Part shown: positions 13,005 through 21,663 of the stretch, one piece after another
Position numbering within the stretch: the stretch's first letter is position 1
Layout of the letters: each line of letters begins with the position of its first letter
Origin: a virus
Virus record (IMG/VR): IMGVR_UViG_3300042934_000451
Span: 1-36,925 of that record
Direction: 5' to 3' (one strand)
DNA length: 36,925 nt
The notes under the pieces: generated by a model
Database searches by the model: none
Told to the model about the DNA's origin: nothing
What the model saw: only the letters and a program-made list of their open reading frames with translations
Program-made: the position numbers and the translations under genes

Positions 13005-14665
13005 ATATATTTACTTTAATGGGTACAGTTTTAATTGATAACGCAAGAGCAAACGAAAGTATTAGTAGCACTGGAGATGCCGCAGATAATCTATCTACAA
13101 GAATTGGAAATGGCATGAAGAAAGTCGCTGAGGTTGGTGCTGTAATAGCCGGTGCCACAATAGCTGGGGCGACAGCCTTATCAGGAATCGCTATGAAATC
13201 AGCTGAAACAGCAGATAGAGTAGATAAATTAAGTGCTAAAATTGGAATAAGTAAACAGTCATTTCAAGAGTGGGATTATATCCTTGGTCAAAACGGGATG
13301 GATGCTGAAAAATTGCAAGTTGGAGTTAAAACATTAGTATCTCAAATGGATGCCGCTGCAAGTGGAAGTGCCAATGCTACAGAAGCATTTGGAAAACTAG
13401 GGTTAAAATGGACAGATAATACAGGAAAATTAAAATCTCAAGAAGTGATGATGAATGAAGCAATCATGGCACTTGCTAATATGCAAAATGGCACTGAAAA
13501 AGCGCGGTTAGCTACGGAGTTATTCGGCAAGGCAGGCATAGAAATGATGCCTATGCTTAATAATGGCGCTCAAGGGATTACTGATCTCAAAGATAGAGCG
13601 CATGAGCTTGGCTTGATATTAAGCGATGAAACAGTAAATGCTGGCGTAGTGTTGGGTGATACCATGGATGACGTAAAAGACAGTTTCGGTGCTATAGTTA
13701 CTAAAATAGGCGCTGAGGTTATGCCTGTTGTCCAAGCATTCCTTGACCAGGTGATTCAAAACATGCCTCAGATACAGTCAGTTGCAGAAATAGCATTTAC
13801 TGTTATAAGTGCTGTTCTTGGATTTGTAATAGATAACCTTAATATTTTATTGCCTATATTAGGTGCCGCAGTAGCGGGTTTTGCGGCCTTTCAGATAGCA
13901 ACAGCAGTAGCTGGTTTTATAGCAGCATATCAGACAGCTGTAGCCGGTGCTACAACAGCTACAGGTATATTTAATGCTGTATTAGCCGCGAATCCTATAG
14001 GTTTAATAGCGCTAGGAGTAGCCGCGTTAATTGGATTGATAATAGCGCTTGCTCTTAATTGGGACAAAGTTAGTGCAGCAATGAGTGCAGCATGGGATGC
14101 AATCAAGGATTTAGCATCTAACATGGTAAATGGTATAAAAGATGCTTTCAGCAATATGTGGGGCACTATCAAAGGATTTTGGGATGACGTGGTGGATTGG
14201 TTCAAGTCTATCCCAAAAAAAATGGAGGATTTCGGTAAAAAAATTATAACAGGTTTATGGGATGGTATAAAAAACATATTCGGGAAGGTATCCACATGGA
14301 TAAATGAAAAAGTTGATTGGGTAAAAGATAAGCTTATGTTTTGGAAAGATAGCAATGACGAAATGTCAACCACCAACGCTAAATCACCTTCAAACTCAGC
14401 ATATAAGGTAAATGGTAGTCATGCAAATGGGCTAGATTATGTCCCATTTGACGGGTATATGGCAGAGGTGCACGAAGGAGAGGCTATCTTAAAAAAACAA
14501 GATGCTAGTAATTGGCGCAACGGAGGGGCATCGTCTATGGATGAAACAAATATTTTATTGCGCACTCTCATATCTAAAGTAACTAGCTTTGAACAGACTA
14601 CTGCAAACCTACCACGCACAACTAATTATCTTAATCGTGGCGGCAATTTAGGGGGGGCGATGTAA
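13001..14665 (+). CDS. Tape measure protein
   Basis: The protein has 554 residues, which by the usual ratio of about 0.15 nm per residue predicts a short tail of roughly 80-85 nm. It has the classic layout: an N-terminal helical region (FTLMGTVLIDNARANESI, followed by AETADRVDKLSAKIGISK), long hydrophobic stretches in the middle (about residues 255-350, many Ala/Val/Ile), then Trp-rich repeats (SAAWDAIKDLASNMVNGIKD, FWDDVVDWFKSIP) and a tail with HANGLDYVPFDGYMAEVHEGE. The start is GTG 13001 behind GGAGGTGG, overlapping the chaperone stop. Confidence 0.93.
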   Translation: MNIFTLMGTVLIDNARANESISSTGDAADNLSTRIGNGMKKVAEVGAVIAGATIAGATALSGIAMKSAETADRVDKLSAKIGISKQSFQEWDYILGQNGMDAEKLQVGVKTLVSQMDAAASGSANATEAFGKLGLKWTDNTGKLKSQEVMMNEAIMALANMQNGTEKARLATELFGKAGIEMMPMLNNGAQGITDLKDRAHELGLILSDETVNAGVVLGDTMDDVKDSFGAIVTKIGAEVMPVVQAFLDQVIQNMPQIQSVAEIAFTVISAVLGFVIDNLNILLPILGAAVAGFAAFQIATAVAGFIAAYQTAVAGATTATGIFNAVLAANPIGLIALGVAALIGLIIALALNWDKVSAAMSAAWDAIKDLASNMVNGIKDAFSNMWGTIKGFWDDVVDWFKSIPKKMEDFGKKIITGLWDGIKNIFGKVSTWINEKVDWVKDKLMFWKDSNDEMSTTNAKSPSNSAYKVNGSHANGLDYVPFDGYMAEVHEGEAILKKQDASNWRNGGASSMDETNILLRTLISKVTSFEQTTANLPRTTNYLNRGGNLGGAM

Positions 14666-16576
14666 ATGGCAGACGGTTATAGTGGACAAACCATGATCGT
14701 AGAAGACGACCTCAATCAATATTATGCCAACATACAGAATGGCAAGATTTCTAGTATTATTTTGGGACAATTTACATTTTATGATTCTTCGCACTCGGCA
14801 TGGTTCAATATTACTATAGATATATATTACAGGAACTCAAGCGGAGTTATGACTTTTGGAGAAACAAGAAATTTCAATCTCACATATGGCGGTGGGGATT
14901 CCCAGAGATTTCATTTCCCAACTGGTGTAATAAATTTAACAGGTTATATTACCAATAACACGCGTATAGAATTCAGGGTAACAAATCCAACAGTTAATTT
15001 TGTAACAGATACTGGTCCTTACAAAACCATATACACAACATACAGCACCCCATTGATAAGCAATATAAACGTATCGCAGAGGTTTACGGATAGGCCTACA
15101 ACAGTTACATTTAATGTTGATTTTATGAACAGTTTTATTTGCAATATCAAAAATACAGACGGGGATATATTGCATACTGCTAGTGGCGGAACTACCCCCA
15201 GTGTATCAATACCTAGTAACATTTTTGCTATTGGGACAAATACCGTAGAAATAATAGCTACGCACATCAATGTCCAAGGGTCAGGAAGCGAAAACATAAC
15301 ATTTGAGAACACTAACCCTGCAGTAACAACATTAGATCCTAACAGCATACAAGTCAATCGATCAAACCCTATAAACGCGGAATTTAGCGGGGCGAATGTT
15401 ACTACATGGGCGTATGAGTGTATTCAAGGCGGCGTTGCGAAGTTCACTACCAGTGGAACGGGTGCTGTAATATCTCCAATCCCTGCAAATGTATTGAGTA
15501 ATGGCGAGGCTAAAAATAAGCTTACAGCAACATATATTCCTTCATGGGCAACAAGTCCATCAGATCATAAAATAGTCGTAAAAGAAACAATATTTTCCGT
15601 ATATGGCGCTCCGTCTAACCCTGTATTATTAGTTGATAATATCTATAGTACTCCATATCCGCTAATGAGATGGTCAAGCGCATCGGAACAAGTAAGTTAT
15701 AGGCTTAAAATAAAAGATGGTGCAACGGTCATTTTGGATAGCTTAGAAGTTTATGGGAGCACTATAAGAGAGCATCTATTTGACAACCCCCTCACAAATC
15801 ACAAAACTTATACAGTAGAGTTGCAAATCAAGAACCAGTACAATCTATGGAGCGCGACCGTAACAGCCACATTTCAAGTGGAATTTGCAGAACTAGCACA
15901 GCCAACATTTAATATTTATGCCGATGGCATTAATGCATCAATTGTAATTAATGTTGAATCAGTTCCAGATATTAATTTCCACTATCATGAGATTCATAGG
16001 CGGGAGCTTAACGGCTCATGGGTTAAAATAGCAAGAGACTTAGAATTAATGGATGAGTATAAGGATTTTGCTTGCGCAAGTGATATCGAATATGAGTACA
16101 AAGTAAGGGCTATAGATGCGAACACAGCATATACAGACAGCGTTGTTAAACTTTGCAAGGTCACATTTAGTAAGACAATTTTGAGCATACCATTCACTGA
16201 CACTTTTTATGCTGTTAGATATAATATCAAGAAGTCCCTGGATCACATAGATGATAGGACTTTTGTAATGTATAGCGGGCTTAGTAAGCCTAAAATGCTA
16301 CAAGGAGCGTCTAGTTATAAATCAATAGGCATAAGTTGCACTCTCAGGAATAAAGACGAATATGACAAATTTATTGATATTGTAGCAAACAGAGTCCTGC
16401 TACTAAGGGACGGTAGAGGCTTTAAATCTTACGGGGCTATCACGTCCATTAAAGATAGTTTTGAGCACCCTATATACAGCAATACATCATTTAATTTTAC
16501 AGAGGTTTATTACAAGGAAGGTGATTATATTGAAAATGAACAGCGACCTCTTAGTTTTGCTGACTCAGAGTGGTAG
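14666..16576 (+). CDS. Distal tail/minor tail protein with Ig/Fn3-like modules
   Basis: The protein has 636 residues and starts right at the tape measure stop, in the slot for the distal tail protein. It is almost entirely beta strand. Several domains of about 90 residues look Ig- or Fn3-like; the clearest is around residues 310-415, beginning SVYGAPSNPVLLVDNI and containing YPLMRWSSASEQVSYRLKI. Another lies around 415-500. The last 130 residues (FYAVRYNIKKSLDHI and on) resemble the C-terminal part of siphophage Dit-like proteins. It probably forms the tail tip ring, with modules that touch host surface sugars. Confidence 0.65.
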   Translation: MADGYSGQTMIVEDDLNQYYANIQNGKISSIILGQFTFYDSSHSAWFNITIDIYYRNSSGVMTFGETRNFNLTYGGGDSQRFHFPTGVINLTGYITNNTRIEFRVTNPTVNFVTDTGPYKTIYTTYSTPLISNINVSQRFTDRPTTVTFNVDFMNSFICNIKNTDGDILHTASGGTTPSVSIPSNIFAIGTNTVEIIATHINVQGSGSENITFENTNPAVTTLDPNSIQVNRSNPINAEFSGANVTTWAYECIQGGVAKFTTSGTGAVISPIPANVLSNGEAKNKLTATYIPSWATSPSDHKIVVKETIFSVYGAPSNPVLLVDNIYSTPYPLMRWSSASEQVSYRLKIKDGATVILDSLEVYGSTIREHLFDNPLTNHKTYTVELQIKNQYNLWSATVTATFQVEFAELAQPTFNIYADGINASIVINVESVPDINFHYHEIHRRELNGSWVKIARDLELMDEYKDFACASDIEYEYKVRAIDANTAYTDSVVKLCKVTFSKTILSIPFTDTFYAVRYNIKKSLDHIDDRTFVMYSGLSKPKMLQGASSYKSIGISCTLRNKDEYDKFIDIVANRVLLLRDGRGFKSYGAITSIKDSFEHPIYSNTSFNFTEVYYKEGDYIENEQRPLSFADSEW

Positions 16577-17612
16577 GAAAGAAACATATATATATGAGCT
16601 TTTAGATTATCAGGATGTGTATAAGACTACACTAAATAATTGTAAATCATTTAGGATGGATTATAATTCGCTTGATAGCATAAAAGGAAAAGCGACTATT
16701 TCGATGACAGATGATAACCAAATTAATTTCCTTACAGACAGAATTAAAGTTACGATGCAAATAGACACCATGGGAATGCAATTCAAATTTCCGCTTGGTG
16801 TTTTTCTTATATCGTCTCCTTCAGCTTCACGCAATGGAAGTGTTTCAGATCTAAATGTAGATGATAGGGATGTGCAGCTATACGATAAACTTTATATTCT
16901 ATATAATGACCCAATATTGGCTGATTACGTCATTCCATCAGGCGCTAATGTATACACATCAATAATCAGCTTAATTGGTACTTATACTTACAATATTCCC
17001 GAAACAACTCGGCTCACAACAACAGATAGGGTTTTCCCTATTGGTACAAGAAAGCTAGAGATAATTAATTACCTATTAAGCGTCATTAATTATCATAGTC
17101 TTTGTGTCGATGGTAATGGGTACTATTATTCAGCTCCATATGTAAGGCCAGAAGATAGGGGCATTGACATAGAATACACCTCAACGGAAAATCACGCATT
17201 AGAAGTGCAGTTCCATGATGAATTAGATGTATTCGATATACCTAATATATTCATATTTGTTACAAATAACTCGGATGGCGACAATCTAAGCTATGTGTAT
17301 ACTAACAGTAACCCAGACAGCCCCACTAGCACAATTAGTAGACATGCCAATATAGGCAGCGAAGTGCAAACTGTAAGCGATTGTGCTAATCTAGATGACT
17401 TAATAGTTAAGGCTAAAAATTATGCAAATGATTACAGTACAAAGTATAGACATCTAAAATTTAATACGATGATTTTACCTGTCCACGGGTATTTAAATTG
17501 CTTATTAATTCAAAATGAAAAATTTAACGGGAAAGTTATAGAAACATCATGGGGCATAGATAGTCAATCTAAAACCATGTACCATAACCTGAGAGAGGCG
17601 GTGGCTATTTAG
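16530..17612 (+). CDS. Tail hub/baseplate protein
   Basis: The protein has 360 residues and beta-rich, Tyr-rich sequence without a recognised enzyme motif. It follows the distal tail gene and precedes the fibre genes, where the hub (Tal / gp27-like) is normally found. YIYELLDYQDVYKTTLNNCK, FKFPLGVFLISSPS and the later DRVFPIGTRKLEIINYLL suggest a gp27-like hub fold with no peptidoglycan hydrolase domain. TTG 16530 was chosen because AAGGAAGGTGA (16514-16524) stands five bases before it. It overlaps the preceding gene by 47 bases. Confidence 0.65.
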   Translation: MKMNSDLLVLLTQSGRKETYIYELLDYQDVYKTTLNNCKSFRMDYNSLDSIKGKATISMTDDNQINFLTDRIKVTMQIDTMGMQFKFPLGVFLISSPSASRNGSVSDLNVDDRDVQLYDKLYILYNDPILADYVIPSGANVYTSIISLIGTYTYNIPETTRLTTTDRVFPIGTRKLEIINYLLSVINYHSLCVDGNGYYYSAPYVRPEDRGIDIEYTSTENHALEVQFHDELDVFDIPNIFIFVTNNSDGDNLSYVYTNSNPDSPTSTISRHANIGSEVQTVSDCANLDDLIVKAKNYANDYSTKYRHLKFNTMILPVHGYLNCLLIQNEKFNGKVIETSWGIDSQSKTMYHNLREAVAI

Positions 17613-17804
17613 ATGCAGATGGGCGAAATTAGGTTTGCCAAGGCAGTAGACGTGACGGCGGATGGAGTAAAAGTCATATTCCCGACTCAGGCACTTGCTG
17701 ATATTATATATTATAAAAAGTACAAGCATGTTGCCGTAACACTTGATGATACTGTGGCAATGAAATGGACTGGTGTCACATATATCTGCGAGGGGGTGAT
17801 TTAA
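17613..17804 (+). CDS. Hypothetical 63-residue tail-region protein
   Basis: This gene lies between the hub and fibre genes, starting directly after the TAG of the hub gene. GAGGCGGTGG upstream serves as ribosome site. The strand-rich sequence (IRFAKAVDVTADGVKVIFPT, KHVAVTLDDTVAMKWTGVTYI) reads like a small OB- or SH3-like beta barrel. It may be a spacer or minor component of the tail tip. The family was not recognised. Confidence 0.65.
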   Translation: MQMGEIRFAKAVDVTADGVKVIFPTQALADIIYYKKYKHVAVTLDDTVAMKWTGVTYICEGVI

Positions 17805-18572
17805 TTGAAGTACACGGGAGATATAATATCTCACAAAATTTTAAAAGCTAATTTGCCTACAGAACGTGTTGTAGGTGACCATGTGTATTATGTTATTAAT
17901 AATTCCGGAGATTTAACAGGAGAGATATGGATTAATGATAACTCTGGCCAGTTAATATGCTGTGCGAAAGATTTCACTGATCAAATAAACATTTTAAATG
18001 GAATTGCGTTTAAAAAAGCAACAACTATCTCGGATTCCACAATGAGTTTAAATGATGAATCGGCAAGAGTTCACGGTAATTATGTGTCGGTATTCAACAA
18101 CGCACCATTTAACGGCAGAACATTTTTGAGTGTGTATGAACATAGTCCAACAACTAACATACAAATTCTTTTTGGTACGCTAGGTTATGCACATAGAAAT
18201 GTAGCAAAAACAGGCGATGTATCCACGGTAAAATGGAATGTGTTAGCTACCACTGATAAAATAGACACTTTATGGACAGGTAGCGCATCAAGCGGGGACA
18301 TAACCCTGTCAGCAAGTATAGAAAGTTATAATGAAGTTATTATGTATGTGGGTAAATCTGGAGTGTACTATAGCCAACAATGCAGTATGCTTGCGCCACT
18401 GTACCCCGCCAATATAGGGTATTCGTCAGCGTTGGTGGCAAATTACTATGCGGGGGCTTTTATACTAATACCAAAAACTATAGTTGCTGGAAATCTTGTA
18501 TACACTATACAAACAAACCCATCTACATCAAATATTTTTAGTGTACGCGGAGTAAAGAGAGGAAGTGTATAA
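17805..18572 (+). CDS. Tail fibre / receptor-binding protein (candidate)
   Basis: The protein has 255 residues. An N-terminal segment of about 65 residues probably attaches to the tail tip. A middle region (about 65-140) resembles the pyocin-knob type of fibre module (ISDSTMSLNDESARVHGNYV and on). The C-terminal domain is Gly/Ser/Tyr-rich beta sequence. The start is TTG 17805 behind GAGGGGGTGA. It is the last large structural gene before the small XkdX-like and lysis genes, where receptor-binding proteins are usually encoded. Confidence 0.6.
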   Translation: MKYTGDIISHKILKANLPTERVVGDHVYYVINNSGDLTGEIWINDNSGQLICCAKDFTDQINILNGIAFKKATTISDSTMSLNDESARVHGNYVSVFNNAPFNGRTFLSVYEHSPTTNIQILFGTLGYAHRNVAKTGDVSTVKWNVLATTDKIDTLWTGSASSGDITLSASIESYNEVIMYVGKSGVYYSQQCSMLAPLYPANIGYSSALVANYYAGAFILIPKTIVAGNLVYTIQTNPSTSNIFSVRGVKRGSV

Positions 18573-18573
18573 T

Positions 18574-18852
18574 ATGCAATACTATATTACAACAATCGTC
18601 ATTGATGGCGTGGGTGCAGTTATAGACGACTATGGTACAGGGTTAGGAGACAGAGGTGAACTGATTGAAACAGATATTGAAGGAGTATTAAAACATAATT
18701 ATAAGTTAGTTAATGGAGAATTAGTGGCACTAACAGAAGAAGAAAAATTGTTATTAATACAACCATTACCAATAAGTGAAATTGAAATTTTGCAAAGTCA
18801 AGTCTACTCACTGAACGACACAATTATAATGCTAACTATGACTATAATGTAG
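18574..18852 (+). CDS. Hypothetical small tail-associated protein
   Basis: The protein has 92 residues. ATG 18574 was chosen behind GAGAGGAAG (18557-18565). A beta-rich N-terminus (YYITTIVIDGVGAVIDDYG) is followed by a short acidic helix and a C-terminal helix that may be a coiled coil (EIEILQSQVYSLNDTIIML). It is placed between the fibre and the XkdX-like gene, where Firmicute phages often carry a small tail or chaperone protein. The function is unknown. Confidence 0.65.
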   Translation: MQYYITTIVIDGVGAVIDDYGTGLGDRGELIETDIEGVLKHNYKLVNGELVALTEEEKLLLIQPLPISEIEILQSQVYSLNDTIIMLTMTIM

Positions 18853-18866
18853 GAGGGAGAAAGGAG

Positions 18867-19049
18867 ATGAACCCACAAATGGCCAGTTTTTATATGATTA
18901 TAACAGACAGCATCAAAAGAAAGGCTTTTAGCAAGGAATATTTTGAGCAAGTAATTGCTAAATGGAACTTGAATGGATGGCTAACAGAAGAAGAAACTAC
19001 AAACGCATTGGCACTACTTGAAGAAGTATTCGCAGAACCAGTAGAATAG
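18867..19049 (+). CDS. XkdX-family protein
   Basis: The protein has 60 residues. The pattern MNPQMASFYMIITDSIKRKA, then EQVIAKWNLNGWLTEEETTN, matches the small XkdX proteins of PBSX-like phages: a W-x-x-x-G-x-L/I-T-x-x-E motif found just downstream of tail fibre genes. Their exact role is unknown. The start is ATG 18867 behind AGGAGGGAGAAAGG. Confidence 0.78.
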   Translation: MNPQMASFYMIITDSIKRKAFSKEYFEQVIAKWNLNGWLTEEETTNALALLEEVFAEPVE

Positions 19050-19084
19050 AATTTCAGTTTTATAAGCAGAAAAACAGTAACGCC

Positions 19085-19109
19085 AGAGGGCGTATTTTTT
19101 ATGCCCTCT
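19085..19109 (+). other. Hairpin between tail and lysis genes
   Basis: AGAGGGCGTA (19085-19094) pairs with TATGCCCTCT (19100-19109), 10 bp with one G-T, around a TTTTT loop. No T-run follows, so it is not a classical terminator. It may stabilise or partly attenuate the transcript between the tail and lysis blocks. Confidence 0.5.
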
Positions 19110-19136
19110 TGCAAACAAAAGAAAGGGGATGATGCA

Positions 19137-19403
19137 TTGGACACACCATCAATCATTGTAATGGCGGCAGGGCTTGCATTAACTATACTCAACATATGGG
19201 ACAAAATAAAAACAACCGGCAAAGCAGAGGGGATAACAACCTCAGACATCACCACAATTAAGACTGGTAATGCCACTATATTAGTGCAGCTTGATAAGAT
19301 GGACAATAAGATGGACAACTACCAAGAACGCCTTGTAAGAGTGGAAGAGAGCTCTAAGCAAGCGCATAAAAGGATTGATAGTTTAGAGCATAGAAACGGT
19401 TAG
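19137..19403 (+). CDS. Small membrane-anchored coiled-coil protein, lysis region (XhlA-like role)
   Basis: The protein has 88 residues. A membrane helix lies near the N-terminus (IIVMAAGLALTILNIWDKI), followed by a long heptad-like region (QLDKMDNKMDNYQERLVRVE and on) that should form a coiled coil. XhlA-type lysis accessories combine the same two elements, though usually with the membrane helix at the C-terminus. TTG 19137 was chosen behind AAAGGGGATG; a longer in-frame ATG at 19101 falls inside the hairpin. Confidence 0.6.
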   Translation: MDTPSIIVMAAGLALTILNIWDKIKTTGKAEGITTSDITTIKTGNATILVQLDKMDNKMDNYQERLVRVEESSKQAHKRIDSLEHRNG

Positions 19404-19412
19404 GAGGTTGTC

Positions 19413-19682
19413 ATGGGTATCAACATAAATATCACAAAAAAGCCTAAAAGGAAAATGGAGTTCTCAAAAAGGATATTTACAATAGTATCCTTTTTTTGTG
19501 TCATTATAACCATTTTTACTATGGCGGCAATTTGGAAAACGAATGACACATCTGCATTGGCCTATCTCATACCTTCATGGTTTGTTGAGTTGGCCACAGC
19601 CACAGGGTTTTATTATGACAAAGCAAAAGCGGAAAATATTAATAAAAACAAAACCAAGGAGGATTTAGAAGATGGAATTTAA
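19413..19682 (+). CDS. Two-helix membrane protein of the lysis cassette
   Basis: The protein has 89 residues. A basic N-terminus (KKPKRKMEFSKR) leads into a strong membrane helix (IFTIVSFFCVIITIFTMAAI). A weaker hydrophobic stretch (ALAYLIPSWFVELATATGF) and a charged tail follow. This is holin-like topology, but the next gene is the better match to a known holin. It could be a second holin, an antiholin or a spanin-like accessory. The start is ATG 19413 behind GGAGG. Confidence 0.65.
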   Translation: MGININITKKPKRKMEFSKRIFTIVSFFCVIITIFTMAAIWKTNDTSALAYLIPSWFVELATATGFYYDKAKAENINKNKTKEDLEDGI

Positions 19683-19947
19683 CATGATTATGGCATTGAT
19701 AGTAGTTTTTTTTACAGTGGCGTCCATGGTGCTGATACCGTGGCTAAAGAAAAAAGGTTGGTGGATGGCTACGCTCTTTGCAGTTAATATCGCAGAGCAG
19801 ATATTCAATTATGCTAAAGCTGGGCCGGATAGATTTGCATGGGTTGATAAGTTACTGCAGCAGCTCATCCCGAAACTGACGGCACTCGAAAGAGAAATGT
19901 TGATAGAGGAATTAGTAGATCGAATGAATGGACTTAAGGAGGGTTAA
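19672..19947 (+). CDS. Holin, LLH type
   Basis: The protein has 91 residues. One N-terminal membrane helix (MIMALIVVFFTVASMVLIPW) is followed by an amphipathic region, WWMATLFAVNIAEQIFNYAK, and a conserved charged end. This matches the phage LL-H-type holin family. It permeabilises the membrane to release the endolysin encoded next. It overlaps the previous gene by 11 bases and nearly touches the endolysin gene. The ribosome site AAGGAGG lies about nine bases before ATG 19672. Confidence 0.8.
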   Translation: MEFNMIMALIVVFFTVASMVLIPWLKKKGWWMATLFAVNIAEQIFNYAKAGPDRFAWVDKLLQQLIPKLTALEREMLIEELVDRMNGLKEG

Positions 19948-19949
19948 TG

Positions 19950-20648
19950 ATGACAACCAATGAATTTATTTCCAAAATAGGCAGTTTCGCCATGGTAGAC
20001 CAGAAAAAAACTGGCATATTGGCATCCCTTACAATAGCCCAGGCTATATTAGAGAGTAATTGGGGCAAGAGTGGTCTAACTACAAGCGCAAATAATCTTT
20101 TCGGTATTAAGGGTGCATATAAAGGACAGAGCATCACCATGCCTACGACAGAGTATCGCAACGGTATAAAGAAAACAGAAAATGCAACATTCCGTAAGTA
20201 CCCTAGTTGGGCGGAAAGTTTGGAAGATCATTCTTCTCTATTTCTCAGGTTGGATAGGTACAAGAATCTTAGAGGGGAGACAGATTATAAGACGGCTTGT
20301 AAAAACGTGCAGTCAGATGGATATGCTACAGACCCAGCGTATGCAAGTAAGCTTATAGGCCTTATAGAAAAATACAATCTTACCAAGTACAATTATGTAA
20401 AGGAATATCCAGCACTTAAACAAGCAGCACATAAGCTGGCTAAAAATATGACTATTAGTAACCCGGAACTATGGGAAAGCGTAGAAGTAATTAATCTTAA
20501 AAACGTTCCGGCATTATTACAAAAAATGGGTGGAGTAGACCGTCTTGCAAAAGACAAAATTATATCTGACACATTACTATGGACCAGTGGCACCTACAAA
20601 CCTGAGCACGTACGTAGTCTTATAATAAAATACGCAAATATGGCATAA
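19950..20648 (+). CDS. Endolysin, GH73-type N-acetylglucosaminidase
   Basis: The protein has 232 residues. The N-terminal catalytic domain (about 1-145) has the GH73 pattern: TIAQAILESNWGKSGL with the catalytic Glu, then ANNLFGIKG, then FRKYPSWAESLEDHSSLF. The C-terminal 80 residues probably bind the cell wall and contain two related segments (AHKLAKNMTISNPELWES and VDRLAKDKIISDTLLWTS). It cleaves peptidoglycan at the end of infection. There is no signal peptide, so export depends on the holin. ATG 19950 has better spacing to AAGGAGGG than ATG 19947. A terminator follows immediately. Confidence 0.9.
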   Translation: MTTNEFISKIGSFAMVDQKKTGILASLTIAQAILESNWGKSGLTTSANNLFGIKGAYKGQSITMPTTEYRNGIKKTENATFRKYPSWAESLEDHSSLFLRLDRYKNLRGETDYKTACKNVQSDGYATDPAYASKLIGLIEKYNLTKYNYVKEYPALKQAAHKLAKNMTISNPELWESVEVINLKNVPALLQKMGGVDRLAKDKIISDTLLWTSGTYKPEHVRSLIIKYANMA

Positions 20649-20676
20649 GGCAGGGATATCCCTGCCTATTTTTTTT
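20649..20676 (+). terminator. Rho-independent terminator of the late operon
   Basis: A perfect 7-bp GC-rich stem, GGCAGGG (20649-20655) with CCCTGCC (20660-20666), loop ATAT, is followed by a run of eight T (20669-20676). It begins right at the endolysin stop and ends the rightward late transcript. Confidence 0.93.
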
Positions 20677-20686
20677 ATCTTCAAAT

Positions 20687-21163
20687 TCAGTTTTTATTCA
20701 GCCTTTTCCTTCTTTTAATAGCCCGTATATTCCACATATGATTTTTAAGACTTCTCCCGCATTCATCGGAACATGTTATTTTGCTAGTGTGCGTCTCAAA
20801 TTTTTCATGGCACCACGCACATGTTCTAGTCCCTAACCTTCTCCTTTTATTTCTTACCGGGTTGATAATATGCTTATTTAATTTATAATATTTTAAACTT
20901 GTAATCCGATCATATTCCATCGCATGTATTTTTTTACAGTCTTCACAAAATTTTTGTAAACCACCCATCACAATATAATCCTTACCACATCTTTCACATA
21001 TGTCTGAGCTGCCTAACTTTCTAAAGGTGCCAAATTTGCGTCTTTGTTTGTGTTGCCTGTTAGTCTCTCTTACCCTCTCAACCCTACAATCAGGGCAATA
21101 ATATGCTCTTGGTCCACCAATAAATATCTTACTACATTGGATGCAAGTTCTATTTTGCAGCAT
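20687..21163 (-). CDS. Cys-rich protein with three zinc-knuckle modules
   Basis: The protein has 158 residues and is very basic. Three repeats of paired cysteines are spaced along it: CIQC...CPDC (12 between), CERC...CEDC (13 between), and CAWC...CSDEC (12 between, second pair C-x3-C). Each module could bind one zinc as a ribbon or treble clef, and the basic linkers (RNKRRRLGTRT, IKRRKRLNKN) suggest nucleic-acid binding. It is the last gene of a three-gene leftward operon placed against the direction of the late genes, a typical accessory position. The function is not known. Confidence 0.75.
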   Translation of the reverse strand: MLQNRTCIQCSKIFIGGPRAYYCPDCRVERVRETNRQHKQRRKFGTFRKLGSSDICERCGKDYIVMGGLQKFCEDCKKIHAMEYDRITSLKYYKLNKHIINPVRNKRRRLGTRTCAWCHEKFETHTSKITCSDECGRSLKNHMWNIRAIKRRKRLNKN

Positions 21164-21169
21164 GTATAT

Positions 21170-21382
21170 TTAATCCTCTTTTCTCATTTTCTCTATTAGC
21201 TTCTTAATCTCAATAAGTTCTTCATCTGTAACATAAATATTTTGCTTCTTCCTACCAGTAGATGGACGTCCAGCACCTTCCCTTTTACCGCCCCTTATAG
21301 GATTGCTTTGGCAATCTCTCCCGTAACTAGAGAGAGAGCAGAGCGAGCAATCAACACTATCCACAGTACAATATTCTTTCAT
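21170..21382 (-). CDS. Hypothetical small Cys-rich/GRPS protein
   Basis: The protein has 70 residues. The N-terminal part has clustered Cys (EYCTVDSVDCSLCSL, then DCQ), the middle has the common phage motif GGKREGAGRPSTGR, and the end is a charged helix (TDEELIEIKKLIEKMRKED). ATG 21382 was chosen because GGGGGTGG precedes it on the minus strand. It lies six bases upstream of the zinc-knuckle gene and is surely co-transcribed. The family role is unknown; the GAGRP-S element often appears in DNA-binding or regulatory phage proteins. Confidence 0.7.
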   Translation of the reverse strand: MKEYCTVDSVDCSLCSLSSYGRDCQSNPIRGGKREGAGRPSTGRKKQNIYVTDEELIEIKKLIEKMRKED

Positions 21383-21462
21383 TAATCCACCCCCATTCTG
21401 TCGCTGATAAAGCATATACAAGGAGATCATCACAAATGAGCCGACCTCCTTATATTTAGCAT

Positions 21463-21663
21463 CTACCCTATTATTAAGTCTTCTGTCGCTACTTCAAGAT
21501 ATCTATTCAAGAATTCTTCTTCGGTGCATGGAGCTAATTCAAAATGTACTTTTTCACGGATATCATCATCCATCATGCTAACTATTACATCCCAATCCAT
21601 GTTAGATATAGCATCTTGTACTGTGCAAAAAGAGTTCCCATTGTTTATTGATATATTTTTCAT
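21463..21663 (-). CDS. Hypothetical 66-residue acidic protein, first gene of leftward operon
   Basis: This acidic protein (FCTVQDAISNMDWDVIVSMM, then HFELAPCTEEEFLNRYLEVA, ending EDLIIG) looks like a recurrent short protein of clostridial phages and mobile elements, with no function known to me. The start ATG 21663 follows GGGGGAGATTT on the minus strand. A leftward promoter with an overlapping dyad (21710-21749) drives it and probably the two genes downstream. It could act in regulation or against host defence; nothing in the sequence proves this. Confidence 0.7.
   Translation of the reverse strand: MKNISINNGNSFCTVQDAISNMDWDVIVSMMDDDIREKVHFELAPCTEEEFLNRYLEVATEDLIIG

Noticed and set aside
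13930-14376. Leftward open frame of 148 codons opposite the tape measure gene
   Set aside because: It is a low-stop shadow of an Ala/Val/Ile-rich coding region with no ribosome site or family pattern.
19085-19109. Hairpin as a terminator between tail and lysis genes
   Set aside because: The stem is good but no T-run follows and the lysis genes show no separate promoter.
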